Assembly (NCBI GenBank): GCA_963665545.2
Contig: CAXXKZ010000007.1
Location: 558,001 to 622,000, forward strand
DNA from: G963665545 sp963665545
Lineage (GTDB): Bacteria > Pseudomonadota > Gammaproteobacteria > Xanthomonadales > SZUA-36
DNA length: 64,000 nucleotides
Reading direction: 5' to 3'
The notes beneath the pieces are model-generated. The model saw only the letters and a program-made list of their open reading frames with translations. It did no database searches and was not told the origin of the DNA. The translations under genes were made by a program, and so were the position numbers. Positions within the stretch are counted from its first letter, which is position 1. Each line of letters opens with the position of its first letter. Below, in pieces: positions 42,661 through 51,852 of this stretch.

Positions 42661-43548
42661 TTATTCCGGTGCTGGAACCAGCAGACGCTTGGCCACTTCT
42701 CCATGGAATTTGCCTACGCCTTTGGCAAAATGGAGCATGGCCGGCGCCAGTAGCAGTCCCAGGCCAAAAGTGAGCGGTGCGTACCACTTGCCTTCGATAT
42801 TACCTGTACTGACAATGCCCAACGGCTCGAGCAGCAGCGCGAATGGTGACAACAACAGTGCAATTGACAGCGAAATGCCGGTAATGGCAACAGTGAAATA
42901 AAAGATACCCAATGGCAGTTTTAGGATCATATAGCCCTTGGTGGACCAGGTGCGGGGGTCGGTGACCATGGCCTTGAGCCGTTCAACGAATGGCCGTTCT
43001 TTCTGCTGATAGACTGGCCGCCTGGGCATTCTGATCCCCAGCATGGTCTCCACCAACCGCCCCTCCATCAGGGACAACATTCTTTCAATCGACACGAATA
43101 ACAAAAAGAACGGCAGACCGATGATCAGGATCGAAAAACCAACGGAGAGCGCCGCGCCGGTTACGGTCACCGTAAAGTATACGATGCCGGTCAGCAAAGA
43201 AAGGATCATATACAGCAGCGCGCTGTAGGCGGTGGGATCAGACATCACAGAGAAGAAATTTTTCTTGCCCGTTTTTCTTGGATGCTGCTTTGGCGCGGCC
43301 AGCGCCGCGGTTACAGTCACCTCAGTCTGTCGGTAGACTTCGGCGACTTCATCAGGGTCGCCATAAGTACTGGCAACCAATTCCACAACATCGCCTTCCG
43401 ATTTGTCCGGGTGCTCGTGCACTTCGGCACGCAAATATTCTTCGGCGTCATGCAGCGCGTCCTGGATCACTGCAGGGTCTTCGTCAACCAGGTTTGCAGC
43501 AAGACGTTGCAGGTACTGTTCAATAGATCGGGGTGCACTGTTACTCAT
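42661..43548 (-). CDS. HAAS-type N-terminal plus putative sensor membrane protein
   Basis: A 295-residue membrane protein. The N-terminal 80 residues (YLQRLAANLVDEDPAVIQDALHDAEEYL) look like the HAAS helical domain. Hydrophobic pairs follow at about 110-155 and 215-260, in two repeated blocks, each starting with SDPTAYS or TDPRTWS and continuing with a GI(V)YFTVTVTG-like segment. HAAS domains are found downstream of PadR regulators. The gene overlaps the PadR gene by 4 bases, so the pair is co-translated. It may sense the membrane state or modify the PadR response. Confidence 0.8.
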   Translation of the reverse strand: MSNSAPRSIEQYLQRLAANLVDEDPAVIQDALHDAEEYLRAEVHEHPDKSEGDVVELVASTYGDPDEVAEVYRQTEVTVTAALAAPKQHPRKTGKKNFFSVMSDPTAYSALLYMILSLLTGIVYFTVTVTGAALSVGFSILIIGLPFFLLFVSIERMLSLMEGRLVETMLGIRMPRRPVYQQKERPFVERLKAMVTDPRTWSTKGYMILKLPLGIFYFTVAITGISLSIALLLSPFALLLEPLGIVSTGNIEGKWYAPLTFGLGLLLAPAMLHFAKGVGKFHGEVAKRLLVPAPE

Positions 43549-43937
43549 TTTTCAATTACCTTTTGAGGATTTCTTAATATGGACTCGACCAGTTTGCTGG
43601 TTCGACGCCAGGTGCTCTTCCACAGGGTCAGAGATTCCCGGCCTTTCTGAGTGATGGCGTAATATCTTCGGGGAGGACCCGTAACCGAGGGCACGACATG
43701 GCTGCTGAGCAGCCCTGAGGCATGCATGGAGCGCAGTACCGGGTACAGTGCACTTTGCTTTACGATGGGTTCATCATCGTTCACGGCTTCGAGTTGCTTG
43801 GCGATTTGATAACCATAGAGGTCGTCGCTCGCTTTGCTCATAATCGCGAGCAAAATCAAGGATATGGTGCCAGCATTCAGCTCTTTCTGAAACTTCTTGA
43901 CGTGGAGGTCTCCGCTGATAGTTTCAGAATTTATCAT
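43545..43937 (-). CDS. PadR-family regulator
   Basis: A 130-residue winged-helix regulator: GTISLILLAIMSKASDDLYGYQIAKQLE, then SALYPVLRSMHASGLLSS and RRYYAITQKGRESL. It is divergent from the ABC exporter operon at 44041 and coupled to the sensor-domain gene. PadR proteins often repress multidrug or lipid-stress ABC transporters. The ATG 43937 lacks a strong ribosome binding site; an internal start (near FQKELNAGTIS) would also fit. Confidence 0.9.
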   Translation of the reverse strand: MINSETISGDLHVKKFQKELNAGTISLILLAIMSKASDDLYGYQIAKQLEAVNDDEPIVKQSALYPVLRSMHASGLLSSHVVPSVTGPPRRYYAITQKGRESLTLWKSTWRRTSKLVESILRNPQKVIEK

Positions 43938-43968
43938 TACTCACTGCCTAATATGTTGTAACTGATCA

Positions 43969-43998
43969 TAGTACTAAGTTTATAATAGTGTTATACTA
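43969..43998 (+). promoter_or_regulatory. Candidate PadR operator and promoter of the ABC operon
   Basis: TAGTACTA (43969-43976) and TAGT-N5-ACTA (43986-43998) are two related inverted motifs around a perfect -10 TATAAT (43981-43986). A -35-like TTGTAA lies at 43956-43961 with a longer than ideal 19-base spacer. The position between divergent padR and the ABC genes supports autoregulation and control of the exporter. Confidence 0.5.
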
Positions 43999-44040
43999 AC
44001 TGCAAATCAAATTTTTGAACTAAGGTCCAGGAATTAAAAT

Positions 44041-44832
44041 ATGTCTGAAACATTGATGTCATGTACCGATCTGAGCAAGTCATTTGAATCCGACGGCGAG
44101 CCCGTCCCGGTCATAAGGGCTGTGTCCCTGGAAATCTATCAAGGGGACTTCACCATCCTGATGGGCAGCTCAGGTTCCGGTAAATCCACTTTGCTTTACC
44201 TGCTCAGTGGTCTTGAGTCCATTAGCGCCGGGCGGGTCTGGTTCGAGGGTGAAGAAATCAGTTCATATAGTGAAAAGCAATTGTCGCTGTTGCGCCGCAG
44301 CGGTATGGGCTTTGTATTCCAGGCGTTTAATCTGGTGCCCAACCTGACATTGTTGGAAAATGTACTGGCGGCGGGTTATCTGACGGCCACTTCCAAAAAA
44401 GACATTGAGGCCCGGGCCAATCAGCTTCTGACGGATATGGGCCTGGGCAAGCTCACCGGCCGTTTGCCGGCGCAAGTATCGGGCGGCGAACAGCAGCGCG
44501 CTGCGACGGCCCGCGCATTGATCAATTCACCCCGAATCCTGTTCGCCGATGAGCCCACCGGCGCCCTCAACAGCGCTTCGGGCTCTGCCGTGTTGGACAG
44601 ATTCAGCGCTCTGGCAAAACAAGACCAGACCATCTTTATGGTGACCCATGACCTCAAGGCCGCTTGCCGCGGCAATCGCGTATTGTTCCTTCGCGATGGA
44701 GCCTTGCACGGGGAGTTTAAATTCGAGGCACTTGACCACAACGCGGGCCACAGCGCGGATCACAGCACTGGTCAGGACTTGGTGCAGCGTGAAGAGGCGC
44801 TGTTTGGCTGTTTGAGCGCACGGGGATGGTAA
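44041..44832 (+). CDS. ABC transporter ATP-binding protein (MacB/LolD type)
   Basis: A 263-residue ATPase. Walker A GSSGSGKST, the Q-loop in FVFQAFNLVPNLT, the signature VSGGEQQR, Walker B ILFADEPTG and the H-loop HD are all in order. The last 35 residues (after LRDGALHGEFKFEAL) contain a 12-bp repeat product (DHNAGHSADHSTG) and differ from the family. The permease ATG follows after only 2 bases. With the permease and PadR control it fits an exporter of membrane-active compounds or lipids. Confidence 0.92.
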   Translation: MSETLMSCTDLSKSFESDGEPVPVIRAVSLEIYQGDFTILMGSSGSGKSTLLYLLSGLESISAGRVWFEGEEISSYSEKQLSLLRRSGMGFVFQAFNLVPNLTLLENVLAAGYLTATSKKDIEARANQLLTDMGLGKLTGRLPAQVSGGEQQRAATARALINSPRILFADEPTGALNSASGSAVLDRFSALAKQDQTIFMVTHDLKAACRGNRVLFLRDGALHGEFKFEALDHNAGHSADHSTGQDLVQREEALFGCLSARGW

Positions 44833-44834
44833 GC

Positions 44835-47240
44835 ATGTCGGAGAACACCACCACGTCTGCACCCGGTAGCTTTAGAGGCCTGCTGTTGTTGGCCGTGGCC
44901 AATATTCGTCGCGATCGTTTGCGCACGACACTGTTGCTAATGACGATCGCACTGGCAACGCTCCTGTTCATCACTTCGCTGGCGTCAATGGCGGGTATGC
45001 AGGCGCCGGTTGAGGCCATGCTCGAGCGGCAAAACGCTTCTCACTTGTTGATCAGCTTCGATTCGCGAGTTTACCCGCCGTCGCGGATCATCGATTGGTT
45101 TCGTCAACACGATCGAGTGGAGCGCATCAGCCCGTTGATGCCAAATGTGTTGAGCAACGGCCGCCCCATGCACGCCGGCAAATTCTTCGGCGATACGCTG
45201 CGGCTGACGGAACGACCGCTGGCCGAAATGCAGATCGATCAATTGAATTTTATAGCGGGCGAACAGCGGCCCTATCCCGCACCGGGCGAAATCTGGCTGC
45301 CGACCACCGTAGCGAAATCTGGCGGTCTACAGATCGGTGATGTGCTGGAGATTGCCACCGACGAGGGCGCGGTCGAATACACATTGTCCGCCGTCGTCGT
45401 CGATCCGCAATATTCCAGTGGTTTTAACAATCCGGTTCGCGCCTGGATCGCCCCGGGGGAACTGGCGGCGATCTACACACCCAGAATGCTGCAGAATTAT
45501 CAGCTCGGTGTGCGTCTGAAGGATGTCGCGGAGCAGGATGCCATCTGGCAAGAATTCAGTTCGGGTTTCGATGGCGGTTTCGCCGGCGGACACCTCAGTT
45601 ATCAGGACACCATTAATTCCTATTCCACCTTGCTAAAAATTCTGGCCGTGATGATCCTGATCTTCGGCCTGATGTCGCTTGCTGTGGCCGTGTTTATCAT
45701 TTCATCAACCATTTCCGGGGTGATTCTGGCCAATTACCGTACCTTTGGCGTGCTCAAGTCGCTGGGCTACACGCCCGGAAATGTCGGGGCAATCTTCCAG
45801 ATCCAATTTCTGTTGATGTCTCTGGTGGCAGTGCCGCTGGGCATTGTAGGCGGTTGGTTGGTCAGCAAACAGTTGATCGCCGTGATGCTGGATTCGATTG
45901 GCAGCATCGATGCCGCACTTCCTTTTGTTGCGCCTGGAGGGGCGACCCTGGTCATCATGGTTGGAATCATCGCAGTGACAGCCGCACTGGCAGGCAGAAA
46001 GGCAGGCCAGATCAAGGCGGCGTCATCCATCCGATTCGGTGCCCCGGAACAAGGTGTCAAACGCCACAATCCAGTGCGCCTGACCTGGGCGCGGCACTTG
46101 CCCTTGTCACTGGTGATCGGTCTCAAAAACGTGGCTTCCGGGGGCCGACGCGTGATCTAGGATTTGATCACCTTCACGGTGACCGCATTCGTGCTGTTTT
46201 TCAGCATCAATGTCTACCATTCGATGCAAGAGACCGGCAACAATCTGCCATTCTGGGGCTTTGATGGCTCCGAAATAACGGTCAAGGTCAATGCCGGAAA
46301 TTTCACCATGCGCTATGCAACCATGAAGGACTATCTTGTCGCTGTACCCGGGGTTGAAGTCCTGGCGGGTTTAAGTATCAATAATGATGTCCTGCTGCCA
46401 CCCAACGGGGAACGGGTCTCCATACCCGTTTCCGGGCACATCATCGATGGCGACGCGGACGCGATGGGCTTTATCAACCTGGAAGGGCGTAATCCTTCTG
46501 CGGTGGGGGAAATCAGCCTGGGTGTCAACCTCGTCAGGGACAATGGCCTGGTGCTGGGTGAGGAGGTACGGTTCGATGTTTTCGGTCAACCGCTGACATT
46601 CACGCTGACCGGCGTGTTCCAGGGCACCAGCAACAACGGTTACTGGTATCGCATGACACTGGCCAGTGCCCTGCAGGCGGACCCCAATTTCGAACCGGAT
46701 ACCATCGGCATCATTACAACCGATGAAGTCGACCGCCAGGTCATCATGGACGATCTGGAAGCACAGCTCGGTTCGGCAGTGGATGTCGAAGCCAGCGAAA
46801 AGTTCATCGAAGCCCAGCTCAACCAGATCGTCAGCAGTATTGGCCTGGTCGTGGCTTTCCTGTCGATCGTTTTTCTGCTTGTCAGCAGCGTCAGCATTTT
46901 TAATTCGACCACCATGAGCATCCACGAATCCAAGCGGCAGCTCGGCATTTATAACGCGCTGGGCTATACCCGCACCCAAGTTCGGCTGATCCTGGTGAGC
47001 AAGAGCGCCATCGTCGGCGTGATTGCCACAATACTGGGCTTTGTGGCTTTCTGGCTGTTTGCCAAACCCATCATGAGCAGTCTCATTTCCGGCATGGGGA
47101 TGCCTGAATTTCCGATTTTCATTGACACTGAAACGACTATTTTGGCCTTTCCGCTGGTGATTGGCGTTTGCGTGGTCAGCGCCTGGATTCCCTCCAACAG
47201 TGTCAGCAAAATTAAAGCAAGGACCTTGATTGTAGAATGA
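44835..47240 (+). pseudogene. ABC permease with two FtsX domains, interrupted by an in-frame TAG
   Basis: Read through one TAG (46158-46160) this is an 801-codon permease in one frame. The first half has an N-terminal membrane segment, a periplasmic domain and a FtsX domain with GVLKSLGYTPGNVGAIFQ. The second half repeats the plan, ending with IYNALGYTRTQVRLIL and three helices. The TAG sits just before the first helix of the second half (RRVI-stop-DLITFTVTAFVLFF). Each half alone would resemble a four-helix MacB-like unit, but no good start or ribosome binding site lies after the stop. The serine hydrolase overlaps its 3' end by 4 bases. Confidence 0.87.
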
Positions 47241-49117
47241 AACACTTCACATCCACATTTAAATCTATCTCCAGACTGCTTTTGCTGACGGTCTTTTCAG
47301 CCTCCATTCACGCCTCAGATCGGGATCCAGCGACCATCGAGAAGCTCGATGCCTTTTTCAATCAGCACCTGGAGAACATCCAGTCGCCGGGTTATTCCGT
47401 TGCACTTTTCGACAAGCAGGGCGTAATTTTCTCCAATGGCTACGGGGTCGAGGTGGTTGGCGGTTCCACGCCCATGACGGGTGACTCGATCATGGCGATT
47501 GGTTCGCTGACCAAGTCTTTTACCGCCATGGCCATCCTGCAGCTTCAGGAGCAGGGACTGTTGTCTGTGGATGATCTCGTGACCGACCACCTGCCCTGGT
47601 TCCGCAGCGCGGATAAGTCGATCAGCGACCAGATTACAATCCGCATGATGCTGAACAATGCCAGCGGCCTGACGCCGAGCTTTAATATCCTGGTGCGGAA
47701 TCTGTCGCGGAGTCCGGATGCATTGGAAAACGGCGTCCGGTCGTTGTCTTCTTATAAGGCGACGCGCAAGCCGGGCGAGTCCTAGGAATACTTCAATGAA
47801 GGTTGGGATGTGCTGGGTCTGATCATCCAGGAAATTTCAGGTCAGCAATACGAGCACTACATTGCCGATCACATTCTCGGCCCACTGGGAATGAGCAGGT
47901 CATCTACCGATCGCGCCGTGCTGGAGACCCTGCCGGTGCTGACCGGACACCATGCCGGGATCGAGCCCAGACCGGCACAGTTTATTCATGTCCAGGGGGC
48001 CTTACCTGCCGGTTCCGGGCTTTACAGCACGGTCAACGACCTGGGGCGATACCTGATGGCGCTGATGAATGGCGGCGAATTTGAGGGACAGCGTGTGCTT
48101 CAAGCCGCGAGTATCGAGCAGATGTGGGCCCCGGCTATTCCGCTGGTGATCATTCCCCATGATCTGGGTGGGACAGGAAAACCGGCCCATTACGCCATGG
48201 GCTATTTTGTATTCGACATCGATGGTTACAACTATGTGGGGCACGGCGGGGAATTCAGCACCATGTCCAGTTTCGCGCTCATCGACCGGGAAAACGACGT
48301 TGCCATCGCCTTGCTGTACAACACCGGTTCACTCTATCCATACACCAATCAGAAGCACTACTACGCCATGATCGCGGGTTTGCGATTGGCGTCGGATCTG
48401 CCGCCCTCCGAGTTTGGCATTCCGCGCCAAAGCGACCCTACGATCAATGATTTTGTGCCCCCCCGGGATTCTGTCGCGCCGTTGATCGGTGCCTATATCA
48501 CCGCATCCGGCAAACGGCTGGATATTGAGGCCGGTGGCAGCGAGGGATTACACGCCTTCCTGACGGATGGTATTTATCCGGTAGATTTCGATGTCGATTT
48601 CGTCAACAGCACCAATGTCATCATGCGCAACATCAAGGATGCAAAAAATGGCACTTTTGTGACTGACCGTTCCGGAAACATCAGCACGATTCGCTTTGAT
48701 GGCGACCTGTTCCGGCGCAAATCCGAGTCGGCCAAGGCATTGCAGCCGTTCGAGTCCGAGCAACTAAATATCAGCTTCGGCCTGCCGCAAGACTGGCAAT
48801 TGCAGTGGACCGATGGGGGCTTCAAGGCCAGCAATGGACCATACACCTTGAGTGGCAGACGAATTGGGCAGGAATTCAATGACTGGATGGCTGCCAATGG
48901 CCTCACCAGCGACCGCATGGCGAGGGGTGAGATGCGCAACGGTTATTATTTCCAAAGCCAGATGACGCGCGATGGCGAGGGGACACAAACGATTGCGATG
49001 CACAGCAACCACCGCGGCGAAAATTACCTGTTCGAGCTGACATCTGCGGATGGGGAACTGACCTATGCGATTATTTCGACGCTAAATCCTTTTTTGGACT
49101 CGTTGCAGTTGCCTTAG
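47237..49117 (+). pseudogene. Class C beta-lactamase-like serine hydrolase interrupted by an in-frame TAG
   Basis: An exported hydrolase with signal SISRLLLLTVFSASIHA. S90-x-x-K93 (GSLTKSF) is intact. The TAG is codon 183 (47783-47785), between PGES and EYFNEGWDVLG. The expected catalytic Tyr-x-Asn is Y185-F-N187, only two codons beyond the stop. Read through, it is 626 codons, with a C-terminal domain of over 200 residues after the hydrolase part. Its start overlaps the permease stop as ATGA, so it belongs to the ABC operon. Without readthrough the protein would lack its active-site tyrosine. Confidence 0.87.
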
Positions 49118-49140
49118 GACAAGGTGAAATCGCAGTGCCC

Positions 49141-49245
49141 AATGGGTCCCGGGTCGAGCGCGGGATGACATTTACACAAGCGTCATCCCGGACAAGTGAC
49201 GAGTATCGTCATCCCGGACAAGCGAAGCGCGATCCGGGACCCATT
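49141..49245. repeat. GGGTCCCGG-type palindromic repeat, copy 1
   Basis: The left end AATGGGTCCCGGG recurs inverted at the right end (about 49235-49245), with two direct copies of CGTCATCCCGGACAAG in between. This kind of repeat is widespread between genes in proteobacteria. It lies between the serine hydrolase and the S41 protease. Confidence 0.8.
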
Positions 49246-49303
49246 GAGCGCTCATTGATAGCGCATCGGCTGACGAATTACATCTATTTTGGAGATTACC
49301 AAT

Positions 49304-50725
49304 ATGTTCCAACGTCAAAAAAGCGTTCAACGCCCATCGATACTGGGAGCCCTGTTTCTACTCGCATCAATTCCCGGTGTTGGATTTGCTGCTGAGTCTG
49401 GTGTCGAAGGCCTGTGGTTGTCGGACGGATACGGCTTCTTCATCGAGATCGACAGTACATCGGCCACACTGTATGAAATCACCGCCATCAGCTGCGTGCC
49501 GCGTGCAGATAAACTGCTGAAGGCATCGGTTGAGCCCGATGGCTCTTGGCGTTTTCGCGCCAGTGATGATTCCGGCACGGCGATCATGGTTCCCCTGTCC
49601 GCATCGCAGATGTGGTTCCAGCGCATTGGCACGGCATCGGACATCCTGCTGCGGCGGACTGGGACCCGTCCGGTATTTTGTGACGAGGATCCGGTAAATA
49701 CGCCGCAGGCAAATTTTGATGTGTTCTGGACAAACTTTAAGGAGCACTACCCACTGTTTGAACTCAAAGGAATCGATTGGGAATCGGTTGGCGCCGAAGT
49801 ACGCAGCCAAATCACTGACGCCACCACGGATGACGCGCTCTTCGATCTGCTCGTCGGCATGATCTCACCACTGGAAGATGCGCACACCGGGATGTCTTCG
49901 GAGTCCCCGGAACGGCAATTCATGGGGTTGCGATCTGATCCAGCAATGGGTTCAGATTTGTCTTTCATGGCGCTCCGGTCAAAACTTGAGCAGAATTTTG
50001 ATGAAGCGTTTGCGGTCATTGAATCTAGTTATATCGAAGGCGAATTCCTTTCATTCTGTCAGGGTCATCTGAAGTTCGCCAAATTGCCGGGCGAGCTGGT
50101 ATACCTGCGCCTCGATCAGGAAGGCGGCTACACCGAGGCACCTGGTTTTTCCGCCCAGTTGGAAACGATGGAAGCGGCATTGGATGAGGTGTTCACGGCA
50201 TCGCGTGGAGCAAAAGGCTTAATTCTCGATGTCAGAAAGAACTACGGAGGCTCCGACATTCTGTCCCTGGCGCTGGCCTCACGCCTGACTCAGCAAGATT
50301 ACTTTGCTTATGCGAAAGTGATCCGGCTTGATCCCGACGATGCACAAATTCGTACACCGCCACAGGAACGACGGGTAGCGGTGACTTCCTGCCCCGGCTT
50401 TTACGGGCCGGTCATTCAACTCATCGGGCCTTACACAATAAGCGCCGGGGAAACGCTGACCCAGGCCATGTTGGGTCGTAAACCCGAAATTATCCGCGTT
50501 GGCGAGAACACGCAAGGCGTGTTTTCAGACACGCTCGGCAGGCAGCTGCCCAATGGCTGGCGGTTTCGCTTGCCCAACGAGCTTTTTCTAACCGAGGCCG
50601 GGACCTATTTCGACGGCCCAGGTATTCCTCCCGATATACAGGTTCCGGTGTTTCGGGCCGAAGACATTGCCGCCGGCCGTGACCCGGCTCTTGAAAAAGC
50701 GCAGGAGATCCTCCTCCGGCCTTGA
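49304..50725 (+). CDS. S41-family (C-terminal processing) protease, exported
   Basis: A 473-residue protein with export signal SILGALFLLASIPGVGFAAE. The C-terminal half has the S41 core: GELVYLRLDQEGG, AKGLILDVRKNYGGSD and the serine loop GPYTISAGETLTQAML, followed by NTQGVFSDTLGRQLPNGW. No PDZ domain was recognised between. ATG 49304 follows GGAG; the in-frame TTG at 49289 is less likely. It lies after the ABC/serine-hydrolase operon and may be independent. Confidence 0.87.
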   Translation: MFQRQKSVQRPSILGALFLLASIPGVGFAAESGVEGLWLSDGYGFFIEIDSTSATLYEITAISCVPRADKLLKASVEPDGSWRFRASDDSGTAIMVPLSASQMWFQRIGTASDILLRRTGTRPVFCDEDPVNTPQANFDVFWTNFKEHYPLFELKGIDWESVGAEVRSQITDATTDDALFDLLVGMISPLEDAHTGMSSESPERQFMGLRSDPAMGSDLSFMALRSKLEQNFDEAFAVIESSYIEGEFLSFCQGHLKFAKLPGELVYLRLDQEGGYTEAPGFSAQLETMEAALDEVFTASRGAKGLILDVRKNYGGSDILSLALASRLTQQDYFAYAKVIRLDPDDAQIRTPPQERRVAVTSCPGFYGPVIQLIGPYTISAGETLTQAMLGRKPEIIRVGENTQGVFSDTLGRQLPNGWRFRLPNELFLTEAGTYFDGPGIPPDIQVPVFRAEDIAAGRDPALEKAQEILLRP

Positions 50726-50764
50726 ATGTAATGGGTGGTAATGGGTGGGGTCACTGACCCCGGG

Positions 50765-51166
50765 TTACTGTAGTTGTCGCATGGCCCCGAACAAATCTTC
50801 GATGTGCCAGACCTCAGCCACCCTGTCGCCTTCGAAGCGCAACATATCGACGCCACGCAATATAAAGCGCTTGCCAGTGGGTTCGATGCCGAGCATTGCA
50901 CCCTGGTGCGTGCCTTCGCCTTCCCAGTGTCCCATCAGCATGTCGTTTTCCTCGACCATGAACTTGATCTGGAAAACGAAATCCGGTGTGGCGCTGCGGA
51001 ACCAACGAACGCCCGCCATGAATGCGTCCCGCGGTGAGCCGTCCAGTTTCTGGTCGACCAGGCCGTAGTGGGACAGGTAGTCTTCGTTCAGCCATTCGGG
51101 TGTGCGGGAAAAGTCGGCGGTGTTCCAGGTCTCGATCAGCAGGCGGTAAACGTCTTTGTGATTCAT
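50765..51166 (-). CDS. SnoaL-like/NTF2-fold protein
   Basis: A 133-residue protein of the NTF2 fold: YRLLIETWNTADFSRTPEWLNEDYLSH, FMAGVRWFRSATPDFVFQI and the late MLRFEGDRVAEVWHIED. These are often isomerases, cyclases or small hydrolases of polyketide-like and other ring substrates, and many have no known function. ATG 51166 gives the usual length; an in-frame start 10 codons earlier is not needed. It ends the leftward group that contains the cupin and hyuAB. Confidence 0.82.
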   Translation of the reverse strand: MNHKDVYRLLIETWNTADFSRTPEWLNEDYLSHYGLVDQKLDGSPRDAFMAGVRWFRSATPDFVFQIKFMVEENDMLMGHWEGEGTHQGAMLGIEPTGKRFILRGVDMLRFEGDRVAEVWHIEDLFGAMRQLQ

Positions 51167-51176
51167 GCGGTCAGAT

Positions 51177-51716
51177 TCAGTCGACCCCGGCGTCAAAGCT
51201 CAGCCCGGTTGAGCTGAAGAAATCCGACAGCCCGGGCTGCACTGAGTCCAATGCAATGTCTTGCATGTCATGGACGCCGCCGGTAATCAACACCTGCAAT
51301 ATGCCTTCCTCATCACTGATGTTGCGAAACGACCGGCAGACGCCAGGCGGCACGGCAAAAGTGTCCAGCGGGCCCAATTCAATTGAGTCCTCCCCTGCGT
51401 CACCCCAGCGGAATTCAAAGCGGCCCTTGAAACAGGTAAACGTCTCGGTGGTTTTATGGTGGGCGTGCAGTCCGGGTCCCGTGCCGGGCGGGCAGACGGC
51501 CCAGGTGATGGAGAAATCCTGATCCCGGATGGGCGCCTGGCCGAAAGGGGTGTCAGGGTTCTTGACCGATGCGACCGGCAACAATTGCCGCGACCAGATC
51601 ATGTCGCGGGCATCCATTGGGATGTCGACGTCCTTCATCGCCTCAATGGGGTCGAGCGAATCGAAACGGGCGACGTATTTATGCATGGCCTCTTGAGAGA
51701 TGTGGATGGTTTTCAA
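51177..51716 (-). CDS. Cupin-domain protein
   Basis: A 179-residue single cupin. Metal-binding motif 1 is GLHAHHKTTETFTCFKGRFEF, followed by LGPLDTFAVPPGVCRSFRN. Quercetin-dioxygenase-like cupins look similar. It stands 10 bases upstream of the SnoaL-like gene, which suggests co-transcription. No particular substrate is indicated. Confidence 0.85.
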   Translation of the reverse strand: MKTIHISQEAMHKYVARFDSLDPIEAMKDVDIPMDARDMIWSRQLLPVASVKNPDTPFGQAPIRDQDFSITWAVCPPGTGPGLHAHHKTTETFTCFKGRFEFRWGDAGEDSIELGPLDTFAVPPGVCRSFRNISDEEGILQVLITGGVHDMQDIALDSVQPGLSDFFSSTGLSFDAGVD

Positions 51717-51746
51717 GTTGCTAACTCCCTATAAGGTTTTTCTCAG

Positions 51747-51816
51747 TATGGGTCCCGGATCAAGTCCGGGATGACCCAGTAGGCACTGTCATCCCGGACT
51801 TGATCCGGGACCCATA
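51747..51816. repeat. GGGTCCCGG-type palindromic repeat, copy 2 (29-bp perfect stem)
   Basis: 51747-51775 and 51788-51816 are exact reverse complements, 29 bp each, with 12 bases between. It lies between hyuB and the cupin gene on a leftward transcript and could act as a processing or attenuating hairpin. The core is the same family as at 49141. Confidence 0.92.
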
Positions 51817-51852
51817 CGGCGCAAAAAAAATACTCTGATTCCAGAGCCTGCA

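Noticed and set aside
29798..49117. Pyrrolysine or general TAG reassignment explaining the amber codons
   Set aside because: TAG clearly ends several intact genes here (for example at 1944, 16858, 21966, 29718), the affected proteins are not methylamine methyltransferases, and no pyl genes are present.
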